DNA of 48,769 bases from Betaproteobacteria bacterium RIFCSPLOWO2_12_FULL_68_20 (GCA_001770655.1 MERQ01000105.1:1-48769); one strand, 5' to 3'; positions 1-7,364 are shown, numbered from the stretch's first letter. The notes: a model not told the origin generated them from the sequence alone. Numbers and translations: made by a program.

Positions 1-107
1 AGGGCGCCGGCGCGGGCGAGGAACTCGCGCCGGTCGATGGCGCCGTGGCAGTACTCGTCGTAGAGGGTGAAGACGCGCTGGTCGATTTGGGGTTGGGTGA
101 GGGGCAT
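1..107 (-). CDS. Dienelactone hydrolase family protein, N-terminal fragment (runs off the window)
   Basis: The first 35 codons of a minus-strand gene are present. They start at an ATG with a good Shine-Dalgarno (AGGAG) about six bases upstream. The peptide opens MPLTQPQIDQRVF and continues through YDEYCHGAIDRREFLARAGA, the N-terminus I recognise from exported dienelactone hydrolase (carboxymethylenebutenolidase) family proteins. In that family a short leader and an RREFL Tat-like motif precede the alpha/beta hydrolase domain. The catalytic Cys/Asp/His residues lie outside the window, so activity cannot be judged. Family assignment rests on the leader alone. Confidence 0.6.
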   Translation of the reverse strand, partial: MPLTQPQIDQRVFTLYDEYCHGAIDRREFLARAGA

Positions 108-266
108 TGCTTCTCCTTTGGCTCTATGCAGTCGTAGCCATGGTGCATGAACAGACGGGATAGTCGAGAATTCCAATGCAGCCAGGTGTGTCGCCAAGCA
201 ACCTGGGCAGGTCATCAGCTTCGGCGCTCACACAATAAAGACCGAAGGGTTTGTAGGGGGTGACAC

Positions 267-878
267 ATGACGGTTCTGCGTGCCTTTGTTGGTCATAGCT
301 TTACAGAAGATGATCAACCGGTGGTCGGGACATTTCTTAAGTACCTGGACCAGCTCTCTCGATCGAGTCTGAGCTTCTCATGGCAGCATGCCGAACCAGC
401 GGAACCAAAACTACTCGCAGATAAGGTTCTGGCTCTGATGGCGGACAAGAATGTGTTCGTGGCCATTTGCACCAAGAAGGAGCGCGTTATCTCAGCGAGT
501 CGGCTGAAGGTTGGTGGACTCTTCAGTCGGTTCCTGAAAGGTAGGCCCGATGATTTCGAGTGGAAAACATCGGATTGGATGATCCAAGAGATTGGCTTAG
601 CGCGGGGCAAGAACCTCTATTTGATTCTGCTAATCGAGAACGGATTGCGTGCTCCCGGAGGATTGCAGGGCGATGTTGAGTACATCCAATTCGATCGCGA
701 GGCACCAGAAAGATCCTACCCCCCCCCCGGCCCCACCGCACCCCCGCAAGGCCTGCTCAGCGGTACTCCGCCTCGCGCTCGTACCGCCCCGACGCCAGGT
801 ACACCGCGCTCGCAGTCCGGTAGTAGAGAATCCAGAAGTCGCCGACCAGCCATTCGCGCGGCTGCAAGCGGCGGCTAG
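267..878 (+). pseudogene. TIR-domain protein, C-terminally truncated by a DNA junction
   Basis: Residues 1-148 form a TIR-like domain. It begins with the beta-A strand FVGHSF and contains SDWMIQE (residues 102-108), which matches the SxWxxxE motif carrying the catalytic Glu of NAD-cleaving TIR domains, here E108. The stretch GGLQGDVEYIQF also fits bacterial TIR proteins. After about residue 148 (position 711) the reading frame enters a C-rich repeat and proline/arginine-rich sequence with no protein character. The partner or sensor domain expected after a bacterial TIR is therefore missing. The TIR part is clearly lower in GC than the flanks, suggesting horizontal acquisition. An AGGGGGTG Shine-Dalgarno precedes the start. 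TIR proteins are often anti-phage effectors; a defence role is inference. Confidence 0.7.
725..752 (+). repeat. C-rich 28-bp repeat, copy A (at the TIR break)
   Basis: The core GGCCCCRCCGCACCCCCGC is followed by AAGGC. It matches 27 of 28 bases with positions 1341-1368. A longer 34-base alignment (725-758) matches the 5' end of the ABC exporter gene at 4953-4986 with three mismatches. The copy lies exactly where TIR homology stops. Confidence 0.7.
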
Positions 879-891
879 CGCCGAGCTTCAA
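757..891 (-). CDS. Small ORF or 3' gene fragment of unknown function
   Basis: A 44-codon minus-strand frame from a possible TTG start reads through REWLVGDFWILYYRTASAVY to EREAEYR and a TGA. Third positions are almost all G or C, and the aromatic/hydrophobic pattern looks like real protein. It overlaps the 3' end of the DUF4143 fragment by 17 bases in another frame and ends beside repeat copy A. It could be a short downstream gene or the remnant of a longer one. I do not recognise it. Confidence 0.25.
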   Translation of the reverse strand: MKLGASRRLQPREWLVGDFWILYYRTASAVYLASGRYEREAEYR

Positions 892-1306
892 GCCCGCCGG
901 CGAATTCCTGCCACGTGAGCGCCTGGACGCCGGGCGCGACGGCGCGCGACGGCTCGAGAAAGCGCGGCGGGCGGTAGACGACCTGCATCTCCACGGCGCG
1001 GCGCCGCTTCCCGAAGGCGGTCGCGAGCCGGCGCATCGGCGCGGCCATGTCCGGTGTCACCGTGCGCGAGGCCTTCGCCTCGACGAGCCTCACGCCGCCG
1101 CCTTCGCCCGGGACCACGAAGTCGACCTCCAGCCCCGCGCGGTCGCGGAAATAGTAGAGCTCGCGGCGCCGCCCGGCGTTCGCCTGCGCCTTGGCGAGCT
1201 CCGAGGCGATGAAGCCTTCGAACAGGGTGCCGAGAAACGGCGATTTCTCGAGCTCGGCCGCCGTGTCGATCCCGAGCAGGTGGCAGGCGAGCCCCGAGTC
1301 GGCGAC
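875..1306 (-). pseudogene. DUF4143-type AAA ATPase, C-terminal fragment
   Basis: The open frame gives VADSGLACHLLGI, then LFEGFIASELAKA, YYFRDRAGLEVDFVV and VRLVEAKAS. This is the DUF4143 restriction endonuclease-like C-terminal domain of the family of P-loop ATPases that carry an N-terminal AAA module. The E/D...EAK pattern of that nuclease-like fold is visible. Family members are about 380-420 residues; only about 144 remain. The Walker A/B ATPase half is absent, and upstream of about 1306 the frame turns into unrelated arginine-rich sequence near repeat copy B. I read it as a decayed gene, not a functional protein. Confidence 0.65.
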
Positions 1307-1340
1307 ACTTCCCGATGCCGGGCACGCACGGCGCGAATCT

Positions 1341-1368
1341 CCCCGGCCCCGCCGCACCCCCGCAAGGC
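1341..1368 (+). repeat. C-rich 28-bp repeat, copy B (upstream of the DUF4143 fragment)
   Basis: Differs from copy A at one base (G instead of A after GGCCCC). It lies about 35 bases from where DUF4143 homology is lost. The 1307-1433 stretch around it holds no gene that I can support. Confidence 0.65.
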
Positions 1369-1433
1369 TCTCGGATTCGCTCTGTGTCAGTCCTAGCGCC
1401 GCGTCGCCACGACGGGCAAGCGGCGCGGCGCGC

Positions 1434-1592
1434 TCACGCGCCGGCGATGCGCTTAGCTTTGGCTCGCAGGCGCGCAAGCCGGGGTTTGAACTCGTCCCAC
1501 GAATAGACTCGCCCCGCCTCTATGTCCTCGGCCGCCTCGACCAGCGCCCGCAACATGGAAAGGTGCTCGGCTTCCTCATAGCGGCGTTTCAT
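1434..1592 (-). CDS. Small protein, third gene of a PIN toxin-antitoxin cluster
   Basis: A 52-residue protein starts MKRRYEEAEHLSMLRALVEA and ends FKPRLARLRAKAKRIAGA. It follows the PIN-domain gene by 18 bases on the same strand. An in-frame GTG at 1607 would bring it to within three bases of that gene's stop codon. The central GRVYSWDEF followed by a basic C-terminal helix resembles small antitoxin-like proteins. It could be an accessory antitoxin or an unrelated short gene. It is too short for a family call by eye, but codon use and tight spacing support a real gene. Confidence 0.5.
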   Translation of the reverse strand: MKRRYEEAEHLSMLRALVEAAEDIEAGRVYSWDEFKPRLARLRAKAKRIAGA

Positions 1593-1610
1593 TCGTTCGG
1601 AGCCCACGGC

Positions 1611-2033
1611 TTAGCGCCGCTGCTCGACGCGCTTCACCGCTTCCGCGGCGCTCACGATCGGCATGCCTTGGTAGTTCTTGAGATCGAGCACGTGAGCGTC
1701 TCCCGAGACGATGAGATCGGCGCCTGCGGCGAGAGCCGTGGCGACTACCATATCGTCAGCCGCGTCCTTGGCGATCTTCGGGGCGATCACCGCCGGCACC
1801 ACGATCGTGACCAGCGCCGCGTAGCCGTCGGCGATCTCCTCAGCGGTGAGGCCCTTCGCTTGGAGCTGGCCCGCAAACTTGTCGCGCGAAAGCACTCCGC
1901 GCAGCTCCGCGAGCAACGGCGCGCTGCTGACAAGCGATACGGTCCTCTGCTGAGCCGCTTCGATCAGCCTGCCGGGGGTGCCGCTCCAGAGCAGTGCGGA
2001 AATCGCCGCGTTGGTGTCAAGCACCAGACGCAC
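1611..2033 (-). CDS. PIN-domain toxin (VapC-like ribonuclease, PIN family)
   Basis: A 140-residue single-domain PIN protein. LDTNAAISALLW at the N-terminus carries the first conserved Asp. Later acidic positions are in KDAADDMVVATAL and SGDAHVLDL, giving the Mg-binding acid cluster of PIN ribonucleases. The length and C-terminus (YQGMPIVSAAEAV) fit the 'putative toxin-antitoxin system toxin component, PIN family' group. Its first 17 bases overlap the end of the upstream antitoxin gene, the usual translational coupling of such modules. All expected motifs are intact, so it is probably active. The RNA target cannot be inferred. Confidence 0.8.
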   Translation of the reverse strand: MRLVLDTNAAISALLWSGTPGRLIEAAQQRTVSLVSSAPLLAELRGVLSRDKFAGQLQAKGLTAEEIADGYAALVTIVVPAVIAPKIAKDAADDMVVATALAAGADLIVSGDAHVLDLKNYQGMPIVSAAEAVKRVEQRR

Positions 2034-2250
2034 GGCGGACCTGGGCCCGGTAGGCGTCGATCTCCGCCTGGATTTCCTCCGGCGTCATTGGGGGGAGCGG
2101 CTCGGACGCCAGCTTGTCGCGTGCCGCAGCCAGACGCTCGACGCGCTTGACACGCAGCGCCTCGCGCACCAGCCGCGCCAACTCCTCCGGCGCAAGCGCC
2201 TGCGCTTCCTTCGCAAGCGATTCAGGCAAGTCGATTTGCAGTGTCGTCAT
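2017..2250 (-). CDS. Antitoxin of the PIN toxin pair
   Basis: A 77-residue protein beginning MTTLQIDLPESLAKEAQAL. An N-terminal beta strand followed by helices resembles ribbon-helix-helix DNA-binding antitoxins, which normally repress their own operon. A GTG start five codons upstream (2265) is also possible. The C-terminal half (PPMTPEEIQAEIDAYRAQVR) would be the toxin-wrapping segment. Overlap with the toxin start supports co-translation. The antitoxin role is inferred mainly from gene order. Confidence 0.65.
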   Translation of the reverse strand: MTTLQIDLPESLAKEAQALAPEELARLVREALRVKRVERLAAARDKLASEPLPPMTPEEIQAEIDAYRAQVRRASGA

Positions 2251-2340
2251 CGCGGCGTTCCGCACTCAGCATCGGCTGCATGATACACCCCTGCCCTCCT
2301 CGGCACGGCCAATCGCCGCGCGGCCCGCCATCGACTCCGT

Positions 2341-2375
2341 GTGACATTTGTGAACCAGCAGTTTAAAAATGTCAC
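2341..2375. repeat. AT-rich 9-bp inverted repeat
   Basis: GTGACATTT (2341-2349) and AAATGTCAC (2367-2375) form a perfect inverted repeat with a 17-base spacer. The local sequence is far more AT-rich than its surroundings. It lies between the toxin-antitoxin cluster and the next gene. It could be an operator or the relic of an insertion-sequence end; no transposase is nearby. Confidence 0.55.
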
Positions 2376-2459
2376 TATGATAAAAGGCCGCTTGCCTGAG
2401 GCTCGCAGCGGTATGCCGCCCGGCGTCCTAGCTGCTTATCGTACGCGCGGAGGTGACCC

Positions 2460-2984
2460 ATGAGCCGTCTGCCCAGCCTGAGGCGCGAAGACCTGAGCCC
2501 GGAGCACCACCACGCCTGGGACGAAATCGCGCGGACGCATCGCGGTAACGTCAACGGCCCGTTCTCGGCGCTGATTCACGTACCGCCGATGGGCTTGCGC
2601 GTGTCGGAGCTCGAAGGTTACTTCCGCTTCGAGGGTCGGCTTTCGCCCGCGGACCGCGAGCTGATCGTTTGTGCCGTCACGAAGTACCATGGCGCCGCCT
2701 TTCCTTACGCGATCCATGACGACCTAGCGCGCGAAGCCGGCACCAGCGAAGCGGCCCGCTACGCGGCGGCGTCGGGCGCAGGCGCGCAAGGGCTCACGCC
2801 ACGTGAGGCCTTGCTCATCGAGCTGGCGCGGACTCTCTGCAGCGAGTCAACCCTGCCGCCCGATTTGTACGAACGGGCGAAAGCAGAGCTGGGCGAAAAG
2901 GTGCTGGTCGAAGCGGTGACGCTCTGTGGCCACTATACGATGATCAGCTTTGTGGCCAATTCGTTCGATATTCAGGCAGGCTGA
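2460..2984 (+). CDS. Carboxymuconolactone decarboxylase family protein (AhpD-like fold)
   Basis: A 174-residue all-helical protein. FRFEGRLSPADRELIVCAVT followed by AIHDDLAREAG is the core of the CMD/AhpD fold, with the conserved His after the long helix. The CxxC redox pair of peroxidase-type AhpD proteins is absent, so a disulfide-based peroxidase role is unlikely. The second half (TPREALLIELARTLC ... VTLCGHYTMISFVANSF) is typical of the decarboxylase-like subgroup often found near aromatic degradation genes. A GGAGGTG Shine-Dalgarno precedes the ATG. The substrate is unknown. Confidence 0.75.
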   Translation: MSRLPSLRREDLSPEHHHAWDEIARTHRGNVNGPFSALIHVPPMGLRVSELEGYFRFEGRLSPADRELIVCAVTKYHGAAFPYAIHDDLAREAGTSEAARYAAASGAGAQGLTPREALLIELARTLCSESTLPPDLYERAKAELGEKVLVEAVTLCGHYTMISFVANSFDIQAG

Positions 2985-3022
2985 CCATCGTCCTGCGCGT
3001 CTGGCAACAAGGAAACTGACCC

Positions 3023-3689
3023 ATGCGGAAGATCATCGTCGGCGCCCAGGTTTCCATGGATGGCGTCATGCAAGCGCCCGGCGGGCCGACCGAGGATCCG
3101 ACCAAGGGCTTCAGGTTCGGCGGCTGGGCGATGCCCTATCAGTCGAGAGGGCCGCGAAGAAATCGACCGCCTCTTCAAGGACTTCGACCTCCTGCTCGGC
3201 CGCAAGACCTACGAGATTTTCGCCGCGTACTGGCCCTACTACGAAGAAGGCGCTCCCCATGGCGGCATCGCCAGGGCGTTCAACGACGTCAAGAAGTACG
3301 TGGTTTCGCGCTCAGGCGAGGTCGACTCGAGCTGGGCGGGCTCGGTGCTGCTGCGCGACATCGCCGACGTGAAGCGCCTGAAGCAGGAAGACGGCCCGAG
3401 CCTCGTCACCCAGGGCAGTACCGAGCTCGTCCACGCGCTGCTCGCCAACGACCTGGTCGACGCCATGAGCATCTTCACGGTGCCGGTGGTGCTCGGCGGC
3501 GGCAAGAAGCTGTTCGCCGACGGCTCGGCGCCGCATTCGTTCAAGCTGACCAGGTCCCGCGTCTCTCCGAACGGCCTGATCGTCGGCCACTACGAGCGAG
3601 AGGGCGAGATCAGGATCGGCGGCACTACACTCGATTCCCCCAGCGAACGTGAGATTGCCCGCCGGGAGCGCATGAAGCGCGAGGGCTAA
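3023..3689 (+). pseudogene. RibD/dihydrofolate reductase-like family protein, frameshifted
   Basis: The first frame gives MRKIIVGAQVSMDGVMQAPG ... FGGWAMPYQS. Near 3140-3150 the family sequence moves to the next frame (EGREEIDRLFKDFDLLLGRK ... VVLGGGKKLFADGSAPHSF) and ends at 3689. Together the two halves make one complete bacterial RibD C-terminal (DHFR-fold) protein of about 220 residues, with the SMDG and LLLGRKTYE motifs. The frame change corresponds to one extra base (or two missing) just before the EEIDRL helix. It is either a genuine pseudogene or a base-call error. A Shine-Dalgarno (AAGGAAA) precedes the ATG. Confidence 0.75.
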
Positions 3690-3739
3690 AGGTTTCCACC
3701 GTACCATCGGCGGCGCAGCCACTGATAGGAGGCGCTCCG

Positions 3740-4855
3740 ATGACTGCCAGACTGCTGGAACCGGCTCCACCCGGCGAAATACTGTACGAAGAGTTCATGA
3801 AGCCGCTCGGCGTCAGCATCAACGCGCTCGCTCGCGAGATCGCGGTACCGCCGAACCGCGTCAGCGAAGAAACGATGCATTCGATGTTGAACGTTCGGCG
3901 GTTGTCGGCGCTCGGTGCAGCGCTCTTGATGTCCGCATGCGCCAGCCCTCCTGAGGGCGACAATGACGTCATCGAATACACCGCGAGTCGATACTTGGCG
4001 GGCCGGATATGTCCGAATCCGATGTGGGGCGTGACTTCTCCGGGGCGGATCGTTTCCGGGGGCGGGACCGCCGCGATCGACGTGCAATGGGGCCAGGGGC
4101 CCGCTCGCGCCCAGGTGCAAGTGACCTGCGGTCCGCAAGGGCGTGGAAGCACCGAGGAGATTCGGGTCAACGTGTACCACGTCGAAATCAGCGGCGATCG
4201 TTTCACGCCGGGGCAGGTGTTCGATACGGGCTCGGTCGATCCGCGGGTCGCGATGACAGGGAATCCGCGGGGAATGCGGATCGACGCCACGGTCGCGCTC
4301 AACGGTCCGCCCGGCGCTCCCGGAATCCCGGGCGTGAAGATCGGTTACATCCAGATTCTGCGCGACGCGACGGTTTGGCTCGCTAGCTATCCCGGGCATG
4401 TGACGCAGGCCACCTTCGCCGATCCTCCGCCCAAAAACGACTATCCGCGCGGCGCGCAGACCCCTTGGTACGACGAAAACGGCGGCGTACTGCATGTTTC
4501 CGCCAGCAACACCTCCAGGCCCATCGCGCTCCTCGACAGCCCGAGTACGTTTTGGCCGGGTTTGCGTGCGGGGGGACCTCTAGTTTCTGCGAAGTCCGAA
4601 TGGAAATTCGACGTCTATATCTGCGCCTGGCGCCCGGATCGGCCCGCCGAGTATCGGGTTTATGGACAAGCCAGCTGGGAATTCCACGCTCGCATTGCCC
4701 CGGGCGAAGACGGCGCCGGTGGCCGGTCGACGGGGAGCATCGTTCCTCCGTCTTCGGGCCGGTTCACGCGTATCAACGGCGGACCGACTCCGCGACCCCT
4801 TGCGGGCATGCGGGCGATTGACGCCGTTCAACCGTCGAATATCACTTGGCCGTAG
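3740..4855 (+). CDS. HigA antitoxin N-terminus fused in frame to a putative lipoprotein
   Basis: Residues 1-42 (PPGEILYEEFMKPLGVSINA ... VPPNR) match the start of HigA-type helix-turn-helix antitoxins, which normally run to about 95-100 residues. From Met46 the protein is a different gene: MHSMLNVRR, a hydrophobic segment ALGAALLMSAC with a lipobox-like Cys67, and about 300 residues of beta-rich unknown sequence (YDENGGVLHVSA, EWKFDVYICAW, WEFHARI). The strong AGGAGG Shine-Dalgarno serves the HigA start at 3740. The lipoprotein itself would start at ATG 3875 or 3884, where I see only weak ribosome-binding sequence. No HigB toxin is nearby. I read it as a deletion fusion. The function of the lipoprotein part is unknown. 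Confidence 0.65.
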   Translation: MTARLLEPAPPGEILYEEFMKPLGVSINALAREIAVPPNRVSEETMHSMLNVRRLSALGAALLMSACASPPEGDNDVIEYTASRYLAGRICPNPMWGVTSPGRIVSGGGTAAIDVQWGQGPARAQVQVTCGPQGRGSTEEIRVNVYHVEISGDRFTPGQVFDTGSVDPRVAMTGNPRGMRIDATVALNGPPGAPGIPGVKIGYIQILRDATVWLASYPGHVTQATFADPPPKNDYPRGAQTPWYDENGGVLHVSASNTSRPIALLDSPSTFWPGLRAGGPLVSAKSEWKFDVYICAWRPDRPAEYRVYGQASWEFHARIAPGEDGAGGRSTGSIVPPSSGRFTRINGGPTPRPLAGMRAIDAVQPSNITWP

Positions 4856-4914
4856 CTATTTGCCATCGCGGCGCGAATCTTCGGTAAAGTCGAGTCTGCA
4901 CGGAAACTGGAATC

Positions 4915-6828
4915 TTGAAGCTTTTCCAAAGCACCATCCGCGGCACCGCCACCCCCGGCCCCGCCGCACCCCCGCCCGGCCTGCTCGCCTTCTACTGGCA
5001 CTTCATCCGCCAGACCAAAGGCTGGTACGCGGCGATGTTCGCCGCGTCCCTCGCCGTCGCCCTCCTCGACACGGTGATCCCGCTCTTCATCGGCAAGCTC
5101 GTCTCGCTGATGGAATCCGCCGACCGCGCGGCAGCGCTCACAAACCAATGGCCGATCCTCCTCGCCATGGTCGCCCTGATCCTGATAATCCGACCCGCCG
5201 CGCTCCTCCTCGACATCGCCATCCGCCACAACGCCCTCATCCCCGGCGCGACCAGCCTCATCCGCTGGCAATCGCACTGGCACGTGATCCGCCAGAGCTG
5301 GCCGTTCTTCCAGAACGACTTCGCCGGCCGCATCGCCAACCGCGTGATGCAGACCGCGCACGCGCTGCGCGAGAGCACGATGGCGAGCATCCGCGCGGTC
5401 TGGTACATCGGCGTTTACGGCGCGACCGCCTTCGCCCTGATGACGATAGCCGACTGGCGCCTCGGCCTCCCCACCCTCCTCTGGTTCGCCGGCTACGTGG
5501 TCTTCCTGCGCCACTTCGTCCCGAAGCTGCGCGTGCTCGCCCGCTCGAGCTCGGAAGCGCGCTCGCTCGTGATGGCGCGCGTGGTGGACAGCTACACCAA
5601 CATCCTCACGGTGAAGCTCTTCGCGCGGCTCGCCGACGAGGACGCCTACGTGCGCGAATCGGTCGACGATCACCAGAAGGCGATGAGCGCGCACATGGCG
5701 GTGATCACGCGCTTCCACTTCTGCCTCACCGCGATGAACGCGGCGCTGCTCGTCGGCACCGGGGCGATCGGCATCTGGCTGTGGGTGAACGGCACGGTAG
5801 GCGCGGGGATCGTGGCGACGGCGCTGCCGCTCGCCTGGCAGACCTCGAACGCCGCCGGCTGGGTGAGCTGGGAAGTGACCGGGATCTTCGAGAACATCGG
5901 CGTGGTGCAGGAAGGCATGCAGTCGATCGCCGTGCCGCAAGCGGGAACCGACCGGCCGGGCGCGAAGCCGCTGGAAGTCACGCGCGGCGAGATCCGGCTC
6001 GAGAACGTGACCTTCGGCTACGGGCGAACCGACGCGCCGCCGGTGCTCGATGCGCTGAGCCTTTCGATCCGCCCCGGCGAGCGCATCGGGCTCGTGGGGC
6101 GCTCGGGTGCCGGGAAGTCCACGCTGGTGAATCTATTGCTTCGCTTCTACTCGCCCGAGAGCGGCAGGATCGTCATCGACGACCAGGACATCGCCGCGGT
6201 CACGCAGGAGTCCCTGCGCGCGGCGATCGGCATGGTGACGCAGGACACTTCGCTCCTTCACCGCTCGATCGCGGGCAACATCCGCTACGGGCGCCCCGGC
6301 GCGAGCGCCGCGCAGATCGAGGCCGCCGCGCGCCAGGCGCAGGCGCACGAGTTCATCCTGGGTCTCAGGGACTGGAAGGGCCGCGCCGGGTACGAGGCGC
6401 ACGTAGGCGAGCGCGGCGTCAAGCTCTCCGGCGGGCAGCGCCAGCGCGTCGCGCTCGCGCGCGTGATCCTCAAGGACGCGCCGATCCTGGTGCTGGATGA
6501 AGCCACCTCGTCCCTGGACAGCGAGGCCGAGCTGGCGATCCAGGAGCAACTGCTCGATCTCATGGAAGGCAAGACCGTGATCGCGATCGCGCACCGGCTC
6601 TCCACGGTGGCGCGCATGGACCGCCTGATCGTGCTCGAGGCGGGAAAGATCGTGGAGGAAGGCACGCATGCGGAGCTGCTGCGCGCGCGCGGGCTCTACG
6701 AGAAGCTCTGGCGCCACCAGTCGGGCGGGTTCCTCGCGAACGACGTGGTGCCGGGCGAGCCGGAGATCGAGGTGGTCGAGGAAGCAATCGCGGAGGAGCG
6801 GGTCGGCGAGAGGTCTGCCGCGGGCTAG
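4915..6828 (+). CDS. ABC exporter half-transporter (fused membrane and ATPase domains, MsbA-like family)
   Basis: A 637-residue protein from a TTG start. Residues 20-320 form a six-helix exporter membrane domain. The ATPase domain carries Walker A GRSGAGKSTLVNLLLRF, the signature LSGGQRQRVALARV, Walker B ILVLDEATSSLD and the H-loop AIAHRLSTV, all intact. It should work as a homodimer exporting a lipid, peptide or drug; the substrate is not visible. The N-terminal TATPGPAAPPPGLL segment contains the C-rich repeat copy C, so the first 25 residues may be variable. It stands alone in a monocistronic context. Confidence 0.85.
   Translation: MKLFQSTIRGTATPGPAAPPPGLLAFYWHFIRQTKGWYAAMFAASLAVALLDTVIPLFIGKLVSLMESADRAAALTNQWPILLAMVALILIIRPAALLLDIAIRHNALIPGATSLIRWQSHWHVIRQSWPFFQNDFAGRIANRVMQTAHALRESTMASIRAVWYIGVYGATAFALMTIADWRLGLPTLLWFAGYVVFLRHFVPKLRVLARSSSEARSLVMARVVDSYTNILTVKLFARLADEDAYVRESVDDHQKAMSAHMAVITRFHFCLTAMNAALLVGTGAIGIWLWVNGTVGAGIVATALPLAWQTSNAAGWVSWEVTGIFENIGVVQEGMQSIAVPQAGTDRPGAKPLEVTRGEIRLENVTFGYGRTDAPPVLDALSLSIRPGERIGLVGRSGAGKSTLVNLLLRFYSPESGRIVIDDQDIAAVTQESLRAAIGMVTQDTSLLHRSIAGNIRYGRPGASAAQIEAAARQAQAHEFILGLRDWKGRAGYEAHVGERGVKLSGGQRQRVALARVILKDAPILVLDEATSSLDSEAELAIQEQLLDLMEGKTVIAIAHRLSTVARMDRLIVLEAGKIVEEGTHAELLRARGLYEKLWRHQSGGFLANDVVPGEPEIEVVEEAIAEERVGERSAAG
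4953..4980 (+). repeat. C-rich 28-bp repeat, copy C (inside the ABC exporter gene)
   Basis: Matches copy B at 26 of 28 bases and copy A over a longer 34-base stretch. It is translated as PGPAAPPPGLL. In the TIR ORF, copy A reads PGPTAPPQGLL in the same phase. Confidence 0.6.
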
Positions 6829-6848
6829 TCGCGGTCGGACGCGCACGT

Positions 6849-6854
6849 TAGAGT
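6849..6854 (+). promoter_or_regulatory. Candidate -10 box (TAGAGT) for a leaderless nucleotidyltransferase mRNA
   Basis: The hexamer ends six bases before the GTG start at 6861, and no Shine-Dalgarno lies between. The -35 region is weak. The call rests on the same spacing recurring at several other genes in the window. Confidence 0.3.
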
Positions 6855-6860
6855 GCGGCC

Positions 6861-7364
6861 GTGAGACTTGCCAGCTTCGAGGCGATCGCCGCCGCGCTGC
6901 GAGACGCCGGCGTGCGCTATCTCGTCGCCGGAGGCCTCGCCGTAAACGCGCACGGCTACGTACGCTTCACCAAGGACGTGGACTTCGTCATCCAGCTCGT
7001 CCCGGACAACATCCGACGTGCCTTCGCGGCGCTGGCGACGCTCGGCTACCAGCCCCTCGTTCCGATCCGGGCCGACCAGTTCGCCGACGCTGCGCAGCGC
7101 GAGCGCTGGATCGCGGAGAAAGGCATGCAGGTGCTGCAGTTCTGGAGCGACGCGCATCGCGAGACGCCGATCGATCTGTTCGTGCGCGAGCCGTTCCCGT
7201 TCGAAGAGGAGTACGCCAGGGCGCTCGTCAAGCCCCTTCAAGGGCGAATCGAGGTACGCTTCGTGTCGCTAGCCACGCTCATCGCCATGAAGGAAACCGT
7301 GGGCCGCGCCCAGGATCGCATCGATGCCGAGGAGCTGCGCAGGAGACTGAAATCCGATGGCTGA
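6861..7364 (+). CDS. AbiEii/MNT-type nucleotidyltransferase
   Basis: A 167-residue nucleotidyltransferase-fold protein. VAGGLAVNAHGYVRFTKDVD contains the GG...G loop and the D-x-D metal site. A later acidic position lies in TPIDLFVREPF. The C-terminus (VSLATLIAMKETVGRAQDRI) is the usual helix of the AbiEii/DUF6036-like group. Such proteins are often toxin or antitoxin partners, some acting as tRNA or protein nucleotidyltransferases. Its stop codon overlaps the start of a 58-residue gene by eight bases, as in two-gene modules. Toxicity is not proven by sequence. Start GTG chosen at the first family residue. Confidence 0.75.
   Translation: MRLASFEAIAAALRDAGVRYLVAGGLAVNAHGYVRFTKDVDFVIQLVPDNIRRAFAALATLGYQPLVPIRADQFADAAQRERWIAEKGMQVLQFWSDAHRETPIDLFVREPFPFEEEYARALVKPLQGRIEVRFVSLATLIAMKETVGRAQDRIDAEELRRRLKSDG

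Noticed and set aside
1-4914. An intact anti-phage defence island
   Set aside because: TIR and DUF4143 genes are truncated, HigA lacks its toxin and most of its own sequence; only the PIN module is complete.
4662-6500. A 612-codon plus-strand frame over the ABC exporter
   Set aside because: It is the out-of-frame shadow of the exporter; composition is Arg/Pro/His-rich and no motif is present.
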